A stretch of 64,000 nt of DNA from Solea solea (GCF_958295425.1 NC_081154.1:15540938-15604937), one strand, 5' to 3'; shown: positions 22,990 through 35,531, numbered from the stretch's first letter. Notes: generated from the letters alone by a model not told the origin. Numbers and translations are program-made.

Positions 22990-23185
22990 ATTGAACATAA
23001 AGCTTTAAGTGGCCGAGGTTCAGCCAACAGACCAGACTCAGGGTTGTTTTATGCTTGTCCACTATCAGGCAGATCCCCCCTCTGTGTATTTCTTAGATCT
23101 TGCAAAACTCCTAAACTGTGGAATGGTATCCCAAAGGGTGTTGTGTAGGCAGCCTCAGTGAGACATCTTGAAAGATATCTATTTT
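22990..23185 (+). pseudogene. L2/CR1-like LINE, C-terminal reverse-transcriptase tail remnant
   Basis: The plus strand encodes TPKLWNGIP followed by a stop and then SVRHLERYLF. The PKLWNxLP signature, about 15 residues before a K/R-rich YLF end, is typical of the extreme C-terminus of ORF2 in L2-like fish LINEs. Upstream, CAGCCAACAGACCAG fits the same region. One in-frame stop and many substitutions show it is dead, and the 5' end is missing. Confidence 0.6.
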
Positions 23186-23391
23186 TGTTCACTTTTATCT
23201 AGTTAACTTGCAATTTGTTCATGCTTTGGTTCCCTTTTAGAATTATTTTACATGCAAGTTGCTTGATGCGACCGTTTTACCGCAGCAATTGCTTGATTTT
23301 TATGTCATAAACAATTAAGCTACGTTATTTGCACGATGGCTGCCATGTGTAAACATGTTGTTGTGTTGTTACAAAGTATAGTTTTATCTAG

Positions 23392-23828
23392 GGCTAAATC
23401 ATTTGGGGGAAAATATTGATGTGATTGTGTTTTGTTTGTTTTTTGACAGATTTAATTCGCAATATAATTAATTTTACGTTAGAATATACATTCAAACACA
23501 AACGATGAGAATACGAAGGCAAAAGACCAATATAAGTCATTAAAACAATTCAACTAAAAAAGAGATTTGAGGTAATCGTAATTAAAAAAAAAAATTTCGT
23601 AATCGATTAATCTGACGATTATTTTTTCGATTAATCGATTAATCGTTTGGTCAGAAGACCTTCAAAAATGTTGATCAGTGTTTGTCAAACCTGGAAACGA
23701 TGATGTTCTCAAATGTCTTGTTTTGTCCACAAACCAAAATTATTTGATTATTTTGGTATTCGATTTAATTAAGTATCGATTATTAATCGATTACTAAATG
23801 AATCGACAACTATTATGATAATCAGCTA
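23392..23828. repeat. Composite AT-rich repeat with ATCGATTAATCG motifs
   Basis: Starts AGGGCTAAATCATTTGGGGG, a worn form of a very common fish repeat start. It continues into repeated ATTAATCGATTAATCG with a GTGTTTGTCAAACCTGG core shared with 6230-6255. Its right end runs straight into the SINE at 23829. Confidence 0.55.
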
Positions 23829-24063
23829 GGGCAGCCCGTGGCCAAGTGGAAAGGGAACTTGACTTGTAACCGGAAGGTGGCCGGTTCAAATCCCCACCCG
23901 GCCAAAAAGGGCTGGGGTACCCCTGAGCAAGGTACCCAACTCCCAATGCTCCCCGGGCGCTACTCAGTGTGGCAGCCCACTGCTCCTAATTCTAGGATGG
24001 GTCAAAATGCAGAGGAATACTTTCCCTAAGGGGATTAATAAAAACTAACTTAACTTAACTTAA
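23829..24063 (+). mobile_element. Full-length tRNA-derived SINE
   Basis: The best preserved SINE in the window. A box TGGCCAAGTGG at 23839-23849, B box GGTTCAAATCC at 23883-23893, a body of about 150 bp, and a 3' tail of (ACTTA)n at about 24046-24063. The tRNA-like part is intact enough for internal RNA polymerase III promotion, but the unit is a SINE and not a tRNA gene. The 63-codon open frame over it is spurious. Confidence 0.85.
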
Positions 24064-27000
24064 ATCATTGACAGTGAGGTGTAAACCCTGCATAATACAG
24101 GGCTCTATCTTACACCCAGCTTATGGCTCACTGTGTTGTTTGAAATCATGGTTTTGATTTGAAAATGATTGCTCAGTCCTACCTTCAACCTGGTGTTAGA
24201 GATAAAGCAACACCTTAATTGGGTTTTTGAAGTATCTGCTCGCCAGATTATTTGATATAAACTTGAAAGACAGCGGTAATAATCCTTGTGATGCTACATA
24301 GGACACGTTATTTCAAAACAGAATGTCTCAATCCTCAACTGCACCCAATCTTGGCATTGATGAATATAGCGGTGAGTGAGATGAAAATGGTACTCCACTG
24401 AGGTCCTCTCGTGCTTTTTTTCCTGGGGTGTGGTGGGGGGGGGGTGCAGCCTGTCTCAGGCGGTAATCCATGCATGGTAAAACCTTGTCCATGGGGATAA
24501 TGTCAACTCACTCCCTAAGATAACAAGACAAAAGCCCTTGCCGGCACTCACTCCACAGTGTGTTTCATATTCCACTAATCTGCCATCTTACATGGGTTTA
24601 TTCTATGGATTTTGTTGGCCAAGCTTGCTGATTAACACGTGTTTCCTGGTTGGTTGCTTTTATCCAAAAAACACATGGACAGAAAGGACTTTAATTTCAG
24701 ATCATTGCACCACATTATCTGGTGGTAGGTAGAAGGAGAGAAAATACACGGTAAGTGTACACAGTAATTGTTATTGGGCAAGTCACCGGGGAGTAAACAC
24801 ATTCATCAGCCTCCATGCTTGCCATTATAAATGATCATTTTAGCTTGGGATGTAAGTGCAGCAGATGTTTTTATTAACTCGTAGCGCACATGGATGGCGA
24901 ATGACATGCAGACTGAGCTAACTTAAGTGGAGGGTTTCTCTAAGTAGCCCGCTGTGCTTCCAAGTTAAATGGAGGAACAAGTTGTCAGTTATCTCTGCGT
25001 AAAAGTGGGACTTTATGCTGCATGTCTTCATGTGCGAGGGCGCACTGCAGTTCCCGGTGCGGTGTGAGGATCAAACGATCTTAAGAAGGACACGTGGCAG
25101 TGCAGTTGGTGCCCAAAGTGGCCTAAGAGGTCCGTGGTTTTAAAACACTGAATCTTTACAAGACTGAAAGAGCATCCATCACATTCACACTCAGCCCATC
25201 AGACAACGCGGTGAATTATATATTGAAAGTTCCCCCTGAACATCCAGGCAGAGACATCTCTCTTGCTGTCTCTTCCTTCCATCTGATGTGTGCTGCATTG
25301 AATCATTGATGGGACATCCACAACAACAGTGCTCCTCCCTATAAAACACCTGTCACAGACAGCCTGAAAGGAATCAAACGAGAGCGAGGTGTGGAATGTG
25401 TTTTGATCTTTTCAACACTGGGTACGCCGCAGAAATGATGCATATTGGCGGCATGTGGGAAAAAAAAAGAAAAGACAATTGTGTTTACTGCGCAATCTTA
25501 TATGGCGCCTCCGAGGTGATATTTCAACTATGGCAGCTGTTAAAAGATCAATCTTTTAGTCAAATAACCAAAACGTAGCGGCGACTATGTTATTGTCATG
25601 TTTTCATGAAGGAACTCCAGTGTGTCGGTGTCGTACTCCTTCATCGAGGCCTCTTGCGCTCGTGTGTGCCTCCTGTTATGTGTCAATACTTACAGAGGAA
25701 ATGGAACCACCCAGGCCTATCATGTATTTTTTTTTCCCATGACAGCTATTAATGGGATGGAATGATGGGACTCAATGAGACACTGCTGTTGTAGGCACTA
25801 ATATGCGCTCTTCACTCAGTCTTCAAGTATACTCTTTGATCTCAGCTGGAGTCAGGGATGCTTCAGGGATATGATGGAATATTTTATTGCAGTTGTGGGA
25901 AAGCAGTGGTGAGGTTGGCTCACTCAGATGGTTTTCCCCTCTCTTCCCCACCTAGTAACCTAAGCTTTAAAGCCTCTGCTCAATACCCGAGTGACTAATT
26001 TGCATGTTGGTACTCCGTAAATGTCTTACAAAAGGACTGCGCGCCCTCTGAATTTGTGTAATGTGTGTGTTGGAGCTGTCCATATTTCAATTTTGGGTGA
26101 CAATTTCAAACGTGAAACTCAAAAACCTGTTTGAGTTGAAAGGAAACAGCCTAGAAGCACAGTGGACTGTCTTATGTAATTACTGCTTGGTCCACTACAG
26201 TGATGTTATGTTGTTTTGTTATGGAAATGGCTTATTCTGAGTGGACGGTCATGTGTAAGTATTATCGTCACAGGAATAGTCTGTCATGTAATATGCGTGT
26301 GTGTGCGTGTGCTCACAGAGGCTGGAGTGGGGTTAGTAAAGACAAGACCGTGAGTCCAGACTGTGTGTGTGTGTGTGGCATTACAAAGAATAACGAAGAT
26401 TAAGCTGAGATTGGATAGTGGGGAGAGTGGAGGGTCAATGTATGGGAGGGGGAGTTAAGATAGATGAAGGTGAGGGCAGACAGATTTCCTCTTTTCCCAG
26501 AAGTGGAAAGTGTCTTAATTAAAAGAAGCTGCATTTCGCTGAGTGGCCACATTACAGCTCGGTCAGCTAAGGGAAAACAAAGGCATAGTGCATAATTCAT
26601 GGTTTTTCAGAGGGTTTTTTGAAAGGTTTTAGTCGGCAGATAAACAGTGGAATAAACCCTAGTAACATGTGAACGTGCAGAATCTGTAGGACAACATTTT
26701 GGACGTACAACTGGAACAACAACATGTTATTGTTCTCCACTCTCTTTTCACTTTCTGATCTCAGCAGGATTTGGTTGTTTGCAGGTAAATGATCAATGTG
26801 GAGAGCAAAAGAATTGGCAGAATTGCATTGGCAGTTGAGTTTTCAATTTGTTAGCAGGTACAGATTATCAAAAAAACAACAACAAAAAACCTCCTCCTGT
26901 TGGAGTTGCCTTTTAGTTGCAACTCCATTCTCACTCAGGGAATGCAAAATGTCATCTTGGCCCGGAGATCTGCTGTCGACACAAGAAGCCCCAAAACATT

Positions 27001-27365
27001 GGCCGTTAGAGCCCCTAGAGGTCACGTCATGGCTAGACAATAAGGCTGATGGCTCAGTGATGGACAGCAGCAGAACATAATCCTCATGGGATTTTTGTGG
27101 TAAACTTGTGGCCAAATTCTGGTGGTGTAGTTCAGTATTAAAGAATTCTGACGAAAAACTATTACTGGTCATCGATTTCAATTCACTCTAAGAGCATTTT
27201 CCCTCCTATTGTGCTCACTTGTGACATCTAAAGTAAAGCATGTAGTATTATAGATTAGAATAATCACCGTGCTTTATTGCTTTTGTTTTGGGTCACATTC
27301 AGGGCACGGCCATTAAACACTGTGAAAATAGACATGAACTTGTTCTCTGGTAATCCTCAACAGCT
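24064..27365. other. Intron sequence, no gene recognised
   Basis: Single-copy looking sequence. G run near 24434-24445, short (GT)n at 26296-26310 and 26362-26377. The overlapping frames on both strands at 26796-27181 do not resemble any family I know. Confidence 0.4.
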
Positions 27366-27449
27366 GGTGTGTGTGTATGTGTGTGTGTGTATACCATGGA
27401 TATTCTTTGTGCCCACACATGTATGTGTGTGTGTGTGTGTGTGTGTGTA
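27366..27449 (+). repeat. Two (GT)n arrays
   Basis: GT tracts at 27366-27391 and 27421-27449, separated by unique sequence. Confidence 0.9.
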
Positions 27450-27834
27450 GACAGAAAAGGAGGAGATAACGGGGACAGTTGGGTCCAGCTGTGGATCTGT
27501 TGGCCTAGATAAAAGGCTAGATGGGTGCCACCACCTTCATGAGGTGCCAGCAGAACATTTAGAGGAGGTGTTAAAAGCTCTGAGGCTTTGTTGGGCTTGA
27601 ACATTTGGCAGAGGGAGTAAACTCGGGGACTGCTCCTCGAGAAACTAACTCTTAATGATCAACGGTCAAAACTGACCAACGGCTCGCAGCGTCTGTGTCC
27701 TTAAAATGTTCAAGTTACCAAAACAGCTTTGATGTATCAAGGAGGAAAATACGATTAATTATTTACACACACAACTTAGGCGAAAAGTACCTTTTTTAAT
27801 CATTGATTGACTATTTCTTTGAAGAACTGTGATT

Positions 27835-27950
27835 TATTTTATTATTTATTTATTAATTATTTTAGTCTATAACTTTTTCATATTTATCGAACTACATGAC
27901 TTTTATATATATGTATATATATATATATAAATATATATATGTATTTTGTA
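27835..27950. repeat. ATTT and AT-rich simple repeats
   Basis: ATTTATTT-type sequence at 27835-27862 and an interrupted, largely self-complementary (TA)n at 27905-27943. Confidence 0.8.
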
Positions 27951-30199
27951 TTTTTCAGTCTTATTTCTACTTTTTTTCTATTATTAATTCCTTTTGTTAA
28001 TCTGAATGTGAAACTTACTTATGACTCTGCTTTACAAATTTAAAATTATTTGAATGTCAAATAATTTTGTTCATATGTTCTATAATATTGTTTTTAAATG
28101 CCCTGTCAGCAGTGACACAGCAAGTTCTCACCACAGGGAAACTATTCCCTGGCTTTTAAATAAGCTGTTAATCCAGTTACCTAAGTAATATGAGCTGATT
28201 AAATTAGTAAACGTTTCCTTGAGCAATGACTACAAATGACCACTATCTGGTCCATGTCTCTTATATTTGAGTCTGGGGGAAAAAAAACAAAAACTCTATT
28301 GTATTCTATTGCTTTCAAATATGGCCAGACAGCGCCTGCAGTGACCGTTCAGAAGACCTGAGCACATGGCCCACTCCCACACACAAGCACTTCACTGACC
28401 ATTATGAAAGGAGAGGTGGAGAGCTGGTGCTGGCCAAGAGAGAGAAAGAGGGAGAGGCAGCCAGTCTCTGTCCTTTAGCAGGGAACTCTAGGACAGACAG
28501 AGGCTTCTCCAGCCCCCCAGGGAGAGGGAAGACAGATTAATGCAGGCTTTAATATTTCAGATGAAAACGTATTACTGCTCTCTTGCTCTTTCTCTCTGGC
28601 TCTGAGGAGTGGCCCTGAATTTCCTCTTGTTCTCTCTCTGTGTGTCCTCCTCTCTGGTTAGACCCCCCCCCCCCCCCTACCAATCCATCCTCCTCCGCCT
28701 CCTCTGCTTCTGTGTCTACTCACTGTGACAGGAAGTGGTGGATCATGAAGAGAAAACTCTAAATTAATGGTGCATCTGTCTCTCTTTGTGCTGGTGCCCT
28801 TGGACTGAAAGCTCTCAACCTTGCAGCTGACCTCTCACTCGCCGGCTTTGATAACATGCCTTGTCCTCAGTACGTGTTTACTGCCTTGTCCTTTGTTTAC
28901 TCATGTCTTTGCTGTGAAATCGTCCTCTGAGAGACGCGGCAGACGGCCGCCGGTGTGATCGCCGTTTTTCATTTGATCCAGTTGCATCTATCCCGGCTTA
29001 AGACGAGCGATTCGACATATCATATATTGCAGCTTGCGTATATAGGTCTCCCCCCCATATGTCTGCTGCGGGTAAATCCAGCCTAAGAAGATTAGAAGAG
29101 ACAACCCTGTCCACATGTGTATGATCAGGCCAAACAGAGGAGCTCATAAACGCATCTGCACACAGTCTGCGTCATAGGGCAGGTCTCGGGAGGTTCATGG
29201 ACTATGCGCCAACCTTTTAGAGTGATGGGGGGAAAAAAATCTATATCATCTTATTGCCTAACTTAATGACATTGATGTTCATAGATCTTTTTCTAATGCT
29301 GTAGTCCATTACAGTTTTGTCAAAACAGATGCTAAAAAGAAAGACTGATGCATCGGTGTATTAACAGGAGCGGATATGGACACTGATCTGCAGGCTGGAA
29401 CATTTTTGGAAACAAAGCGTGTGCATTAGTGGCTTTTTTCTGTCGGAGCAGTTAGTGCCCAATTACAGTTTCTTTTTTTGGACATTGTCTGGGCACAGCA
29501 ACTATACAGCAGGTGTGACAAATCCATTACTGCGAAAAAGGTCACGGGAGCTCAGCAGTTCCAGGAAATATGGTCAAAGTCTGCAGGTCATGCTGGATCC
29601 GTGAGCAGCACATCTGCATCATGGAACTTCTTGAAATTTGACAACATGCTGAGACTCAGGCTCAGGCACGTCTCACACGCAGTGTTGCTCTTCTTGGGAA
29701 TAGACCTCTCACCTATTTTTTTTTCCACAAAAAGAGCCCAGCGTGAAAATGATTTTTCATGTTAGTTTTAATGTCTATATGTGTCGTTAACGGAGAGTAA
29801 AAGCACCCGAGCATTTCAGCTCGGTGAATCCTTTCATGTTTTTCCAACAAAGCTTTACCCTGACATATTTGCGGGACTGACAAATGCTGAAGACTGGTGG
29901 CATTAAAAACAGATGTCTGCTATATTCAAACTGTTGTCAAATAGATGGACATAATGCTAATCAGCTCAGTATAGCGGCGTTTTGATCTCGCGTGATACCG
30001 CAGCATTTCCCTGCTGCACAAAGGAAGTGATTTGTTTTTTGTCAAGACAGAATAAGGCGTGAAGGCTGCAAACCGACTGGAGTATGACTGAAAACAAAGA
30101 GGTGCCCACAAAAACGTTCACAAGTAAATACTGCTCAAAAAGCCTCGTCCTTCAGCAGCTTGACAGGATAAGCAGTTTTTTGCCCTCATTCACCCCTGC
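27951..30199. other. Intron sequence, no gene recognised
   Basis: Poly-C at 28662-28677. A small CpG cluster lies at 28930-28970. Otherwise unique sequence without recognisable exons. Confidence 0.4.
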
Positions 30200-30260
30200 A
30201 CTACTGGTGTAAATGTATATATATATATGTATATACATATATATACATATATATACACAA
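30200..30260. repeat. Imperfect (TA)n / ATATAC array
   Basis: Alternating ATATAT, GTATAC and CATATA units, strongly self-complementary. Confidence 0.85.
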
Positions 30261-30324
30261 ACATATTAATATTTAGTCATTGCACTACTATAATTACCAA
30301 GTTTTCAAATCAGACATTTTCTGT

Positions 30325-30825
30325 TGCAGTTCCAGCCGTGGCCACCAAGCCGAACAAGCCAAACCCAATGCAGCCAAGTTTAGCTGTTGTAAAAGAAACA
30401 GTGAGCTGGGAGCTGGAAAGACATGTTAGAACCAAGATTGTCTTATTTGAACGATCTCTCCACAGTATCACAGTTAACACCCATCCATTATGTGGCAGCA
30501 TATGCAGGTCAGGGTCACCAGGACTACACAGCAGGTGGAGAAGCACCCACATGCCATTTTCCAGTGACAATATGAAGGGTTCGTGTAGCCTCTGGTCCTG
30601 CGCCGAGATGCAGTCCAGGCCGTGTATCTTGGGTCAGACCCCAGACTCCGCTCCGGGACCATCGCCTCGTGGCCCAGTAAACCTCCAGAGGGAAATATCG
30701 TGGTTGCCGAGCCAACCCTGACTCTGCAGTGCATTCTCAATCAGGCACCTGGGCAGGCAGGTTCATTCATTCCATCCCCTCCCCTCGTTCTTTCTCATGG
30801 TTTTCAGTTGATGCATACTATTTAA
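30325..30825. other. Unexplained ORF-rich, GC-enriched intronic segment
   Basis: A strong acceptor-like TTTTCTGTTGCAG ends at 30329. The plus strand is then open to 30721. The minus strand is open in overlapping frames too (30310-30570, 30474-30740, 30524-30715). CpG count is above the surroundings. I recognise no domain in any frame. It may be an old retroposed or transposon piece, or chance. Confidence 0.3.
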
Positions 30826-30999
30826 GATGTCATTCTTCGTCTGCTGCTTCTCTCAGCGCCCGGGGCTGTTCGTCAGGAAGTGATTTCCTCTTCCTCCCCA
30901 GTTCCACAGCTGCATGTCACATGCTTATGAGCTCAGATTTACCCACCTAGGACACAGCAAGACACTTTCTCACTCTCTCTCTCACTCGTACATAAAAAA

Positions 31000-31125
31000 C
31001 ACAGGTTCTCGCTCTCTCGCTCTCTCGCTCTCTCGCTCTCTCGCTCTCTCTCTCTGTCTTCTGCTCTATGTCTCCCCCGATCTCTCTATCTCTTCCTCCC
31101 TCACACACACACACACACACACCCC
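31000..31125 (+). repeat. (CTCTCG)n, (CT)n and (CA)n arrays
   Basis: Hexameric TCGCTC units at 31009-31048, CT-rich sequence to 31090, (CA)n at 31101-31123. A further CT run lies at 31225-31242. These give Ser/Leu and Arg/Glu frames that are not coding. Confidence 0.9.
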
Positions 31126-31349
31126 TGCACTTCATCTCCCCAGAGGTCTCTTGCCTCTTTCCAGCCCAACAGTGTGCTAATGTGCTGACGGGTTTGAAAC
31201 CACCGCCTACCAGCCTCCCATTTCCTCTCTCTCTCTCTCTCCCACCTTATCTAGTTATTTCACAGCTCCCTCCCTGAGCCCGGCCATCTTTGTGACCACT
31301 GTTGGACAATAACATATCGCATCACTTTCCCCAGTAACAGTTAGTGTTA

Positions 31350-31900
31350 AATATCCAATAATAATAATTATATTAATGATAATAATAATAGTAACAATAA
31401 CAATAATGATCATAAAAAGAAGAGGAGAATAATTCCCCTAATTACCCCCTCTAAAGATCACTACCTAATCCACTCATTTGAAATGATGAATCAATAACAT
31501 AATTATTAATAATTCTCATTATTGATACAGTACAAAGGAGTATTAGCGCCAAACCTAACATTTTTTTTATATATTATGAGAATTAATCATTATTAATCAA
31601 GCAAAGATGATCAGCTGCGACAAGATGCGAAACGCGGAGCATTTTGACAAATAAGGAAATACTTTGGCACATCAGCACCACATTATCTGTAGCATCAGGA
31701 CTTTGAGAAGATTGTGAAAGAAACTGAGTTTGTTTGTAAGAAAGAATCACACAGACTTGGAGGAAATCATCTCTATTGTGGAGGTGGAAATAATGGCTGC
31801 GAGTGGTCGACTGCAAGGATAACGCTGGTGTGCTGCTGCTATTTATTATTATTATTAATAATAATAATAATAATAACAACAATAATAATAATAATAATTC
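31350..31900. repeat. (ATA)n / (TTA)n trinucleotide arrays
   Basis: ATA-rich sequence at 31355-31410, and a TTA array meeting an ATA array at 31843-31898, so the second is a large imperfect inverted repeat. The Asn-run and Ile-run frames are spurious. Confidence 0.85.
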
Positions 31901-33319
31901 CTTAGTTAATGATACAAAAATAAACTTTATTCTCGTAATATTACGACTTTATTCTCAAAACATATACATTCTTTACTCTTCAGTTTGGCCCTTACACTGT
32001 CACACCTAAAATGCAAGTTCTAAAAGTGCGATGACAACACGCTAACGTCAGTTAAACAAAGCAAAAATCAAAAATGGAGGAGGAGACACAGTAAAACATA
32101 CCCAGACAGCAGCGTCAAACGAAAGGCAGGACAGATAAAGAAAACTAGAGGACAGGCAGCATGCATTATTTAAGAGGAAGTATGAGAAATGCCAATGAAG
32201 GATGTGGAATAAATGAATAGATACATAAATATACCATAATAAGAGAGGCCGTGGGTGGCACAGAAGGTACAGATTTTTCATTGTTTTTCATCAAATATTC
32301 CTTTTTGTTTTGGCACACAGTCTGAATTCCCCTTCAGTCAGGCTTAACTTTGACTTTTATGTTGTGTCTCTCATAATAGTTAATATGTATATGCATAATA
32401 ATGACATTTGTATGTTACTCGTCACAGAATAATCACATTTGCCACAACATTTGATATAATGTAGATAATGAAAAGGAAGTGAAGAGGATTTTTACCAGCC
32501 AGTGGAACTTGAGAGTAAGGTGCAATCTTAATTGCCAATCAGAGATTTATGGCGTCTGTGAAGTGGGAAGGAGTTCCCAGATGCTGTTTGGATGCTTATT
32601 TGTCAAGTGCTTTGTCTTCATAGTATTTTAAATGTGAGGGCAGTAAAACATTAGTGTTCATTGTGAGTGTTTCCCTAAATACAGACACACACACACACAG
32701 TGGTTTATTTATTTTAGATTCAACGTCCTGGTACCAGACACTTCACTTGTATATTTAGGTTCGTCTTCATGTTAATGTTCATTTTGAATGTGTAATTCCC
32801 CAAACTCTTGAAAAACCCAATTCTGCCCATAAAAAATTATTTTAGTTAATTAGATTTTTAACACTTCATACATTTTTAATGACATTTACAACACATGAGA
32901 TACAAAGGGCAACAGTAATTTATTGGTTGCTATATAGTGAGCCCAGATGTACTTTACAGTTTGCAATGTGACTTTTGCCAACACAGAATTAGAAAGATTA
33001 GTTAAGCAGTAACAGGGTGTTGCCAAACAGTGAGACCATAACAATATGCGAAAACGGTTCATAATTCCTAATTAACACTGTTAAGCATTAACAACCTTTC
33101 AAATAACCTAGTTACAACGTGTCTCATTCACTGAATGGAGCAACATCAGGCGATGGCTTCATTTTTGTTTGAATTCTGTGTACTGCACGGCCCAAACAGA
33201 GCTCTCAGACGAGGTAGTTCCCTCAAATTGCCAGTGTTTGCTGTTGGACAAAGTGCACCCATCAATGGCAGACATCATGTGAATCCACTGTTATCTCATA
33301 CTGTCGATGATATACTATT
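31901..33319. other. Intron sequence, no gene recognised
   Basis: AT-rich unique sequence and a short (AC)n at 32685-32698. No exon signal with family resemblance. Confidence 0.45.
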
Positions 33320-33540
33320 TATTGTGTGTGTGTGTGTGTGCGCAAACCCATCTTTGTGAGGACATGTTGACCGTTCAAACACATGTGGCTGGTCCATATA
33401 AGTTTAAAAGGCCTTTTGAGGGTTAAAATTAGGGTCAGATTTAGGTTAAGGGTTAGGGTTGGGCTTTCGCTTTGGGACTGCATTATGTCTGCGTGTCCAC
33501 TCAAAGAATGCAGCGTCAGCACGTGTGTGTGTGTGTGTCT
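33320..33540 (+). repeat. GT-flanked fish interspersed repeat
   Basis: (GT)n at 33321-33340, then TTTGTGAGGACATGTTGACC, a GGTTAGGGTT-type core at 33440-33465, a GGGACTGCATTATGTCTG end, and a second (GT)n at 33522-33538. This arrangement is a widespread teleost repeat usually embedded between GT tracts. Confidence 0.7.
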
Positions 33541-33760
33541 GTCGTCCGCGGTCCTGCTGTGTTGCGCTCGGTGACGACAGTTCCATCCCGTCATCACTCC
33601 TGCCACTCCGTTGCTCTCCGTGACACAGAATTACCGGCAGAATGTGTCTAATCTCGCCCTCCTCGCTAAAATGAAGTCGCTCTGTCCGGCCGAGGAGCTG
33701 TCCAGCTCGGAAAGCTGCTACGCCGGCAGCGACGGTGCCGAGCGCGTTTAGAGGTCAGCA
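33541..33760 (+). other. CpG-dense patch with a 58-codon coding-like frame
   Basis: About two dozen CpGs occur in 220 bp, unlike the CpG-poor intron around it. On the + strand, frame 33575-33748 is open and ends at TAG 33749-33751. Its third positions are mostly G or C. It includes PLLSVTQNYRQNV, then NLALLAKMKSL, then CPAEELSSSESCYAGSDGAE. An AG at 33579-33580 could be an acceptor, and an internal ATG at 33671 could start a 26-codon peptide. I do not recognise the family. It could be a cryptic exon of an nrg3 isoform, the last exon of a nested gene, a retroposed fragment, or an intronic CpG-island promoter. Confidence 0.4.
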
Positions 33761-34989
33761 CGAGCCAGCGGAAGACAGGGTGCAACAGGAAAACAATGTG
33801 GAGAAGCAGAGGCATACCAAGAGCAGCTGGTCATCAGTGGAGAGAGAGAGAGAGAGGAGAGAAAACAAGAGGTGAAGCCAGAAAGGGAGGGAAACAGGTT
33901 AGAGGACAAAATGGGACAATGGAGCAACGAGGGTATCATTCTCAGTTACACTGTTTCACATGGTAGAGCCCCTCTTTAAAAGGCCAATTACTCTGTAATA
34001 GTGCCAGACTGGCTACGTGATTTCTCACTGTGCTGAGTGGAATGGTAGAGCAGGAGTGGAGTCAGTCCAGTGGAGAGACCCAATCATCATCGCACTGGAG
34101 TGAAGGGAGTCCAGGGACTCGCACGTACTGTGTGCGTGCGCGCCTGTGTGCGTGCGTGTTGCCGAACAGTTTGTGTGTGTACAATTGTCACTAGTCGGCT
34201 GAATTCGTTATTGAATGTGACCTTCAAGCGCTACAAGCATTCATCAGTTCAACTGAATTGTTGTATGTGTGTGCCGACATGCCTGTAAGTGAAATTACAT
34301 GAGCCTTCCTGATGCGGTTCAATACCAGAGGTTGAAATCACCTTTAAGCCCAGCGCTTTGAAATGAAATGAAATGAATGTAAATGAATGGGAATTGAATA
34401 GAGTCCTATACCGGCAGCCACGATGAATGGTCTTTCACTGTAATTGGTGAATCATCTTACTTGTACCTACACTACAACAGAGACATTATTGACAAATGAC
34501 AAATGGCAAAAGACGGACATTTATGACTTTGGGAATATAGTAGTGTACGAACATAAAGAGCAAATAAATCTGTGGACGAATTACCCAAGGCAACCTCTCC
34601 ATCTCTGAAACTCTGCGCCGATGACGGTACAAAAACCCTGGATTTCACATACATTTCTTTCTTGTGAAGCAAACACTGTAGAAATGTGTGCTGTCACTGT
34701 TATTCACGTTATGTGAGGGGAATATTTATGCAGTCGGAGCATTAGGTTTTTCAAATGGCTGTCGATGGAGAGTGGTAAACGCATCAGTAGTTAACGGGCT
34801 TGGCATTTGAAAGAGATGTGAAAACAACGGCATCGCACAGAGAATGGTATCGGCACATACTCAAGCATGTCGCATCAGTATCAGACATAGTGATACCGAG
34901 TCATACCTGATATTGACACGCTTTATTTATCGTATTCATCGTCCGATCGCCTTTATTTAGGTTCCTTTTTAAGTGCAGGCCGTTGTTTG
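33761..34989. other. Intron sequence, no gene recognised
   Basis: A short (AG)n lies at 33840-33856 and a (GAAAT)n stretch at 34362-34385. Otherwise unique sequence. Confidence 0.45.
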
Positions 34990-35125
34990 CTGATTTGCAT
35001 GGACCTGTGTGGAGAAGTGGGCGTGTTGGATCTTGTCGACCACCGTAGTTTTGCCATTCGGGGATCGAACCTCAAGCCTCCTGTTCAGCGACTGATCCAC
35101 TCCACTGTACCTCCTGATCCACAGC
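34990..35125 (-). mobile_element. tRNA-derived SINE fragment
   Basis: On the minus strand, a B box GGTTCGATCCC (35061-35071) is preceded by a CAGTGGAGTGGATCAGTCGC A-box region and followed by a short body. The A box is degraded. The 3' end is not clear. Confidence 0.6.
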
Positions 35126-35496
35126 TGTCCTAGTACTTGTTATTTACCTATAAATGTTGGCAGTGTTGGGATTTAAGCTCATCCCAGAACATCAGCTCAA
35201 GTATAAATGAACAAGCCTGAGAGGATTTTGGTGGTGTACTGCAGCAGTAACCCAACCCTGACAATGGAAAGATTATAGCCACGTGACAGCTAATACTGTC
35301 CACTGCACTGCACGATGAATTGAACACTAACTGAAAGAGAGCCTTTAATCTTATTAGCTGTCATATATCAGAATATGGTTTCAGATGCTCTATCTACTCG
35401 AGTTGATGGGAACCAGCGAAACTGTTAAAGCTTCTGCAGAGAGCGAGGATTCAGTGACATCCCCTCGGAAAATAGCTATAAATTAATGATCCAATG

Positions 35497-35531
35497 TGTG
35501 ATGTGGGACAAGTACAAAGTCCCACATCACA
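35497..35531. repeat. Perfect 13-bp hairpin, 9-nt loop
   Basis: TGTGATGTGGGAC (35497-35509) and GTCCCACATCACA (35519-35531) flank AAGTACAAA. The stem is short for a microRNA precursor and its flanks do not pair. Confidence 0.9.

Noticed and set aside
23829..23900. Functional tRNA gene
   Set aside because: A and B boxes are present, but the stem pairing is poor and the unit continues into a SINE body and (ACTTA)n tail.
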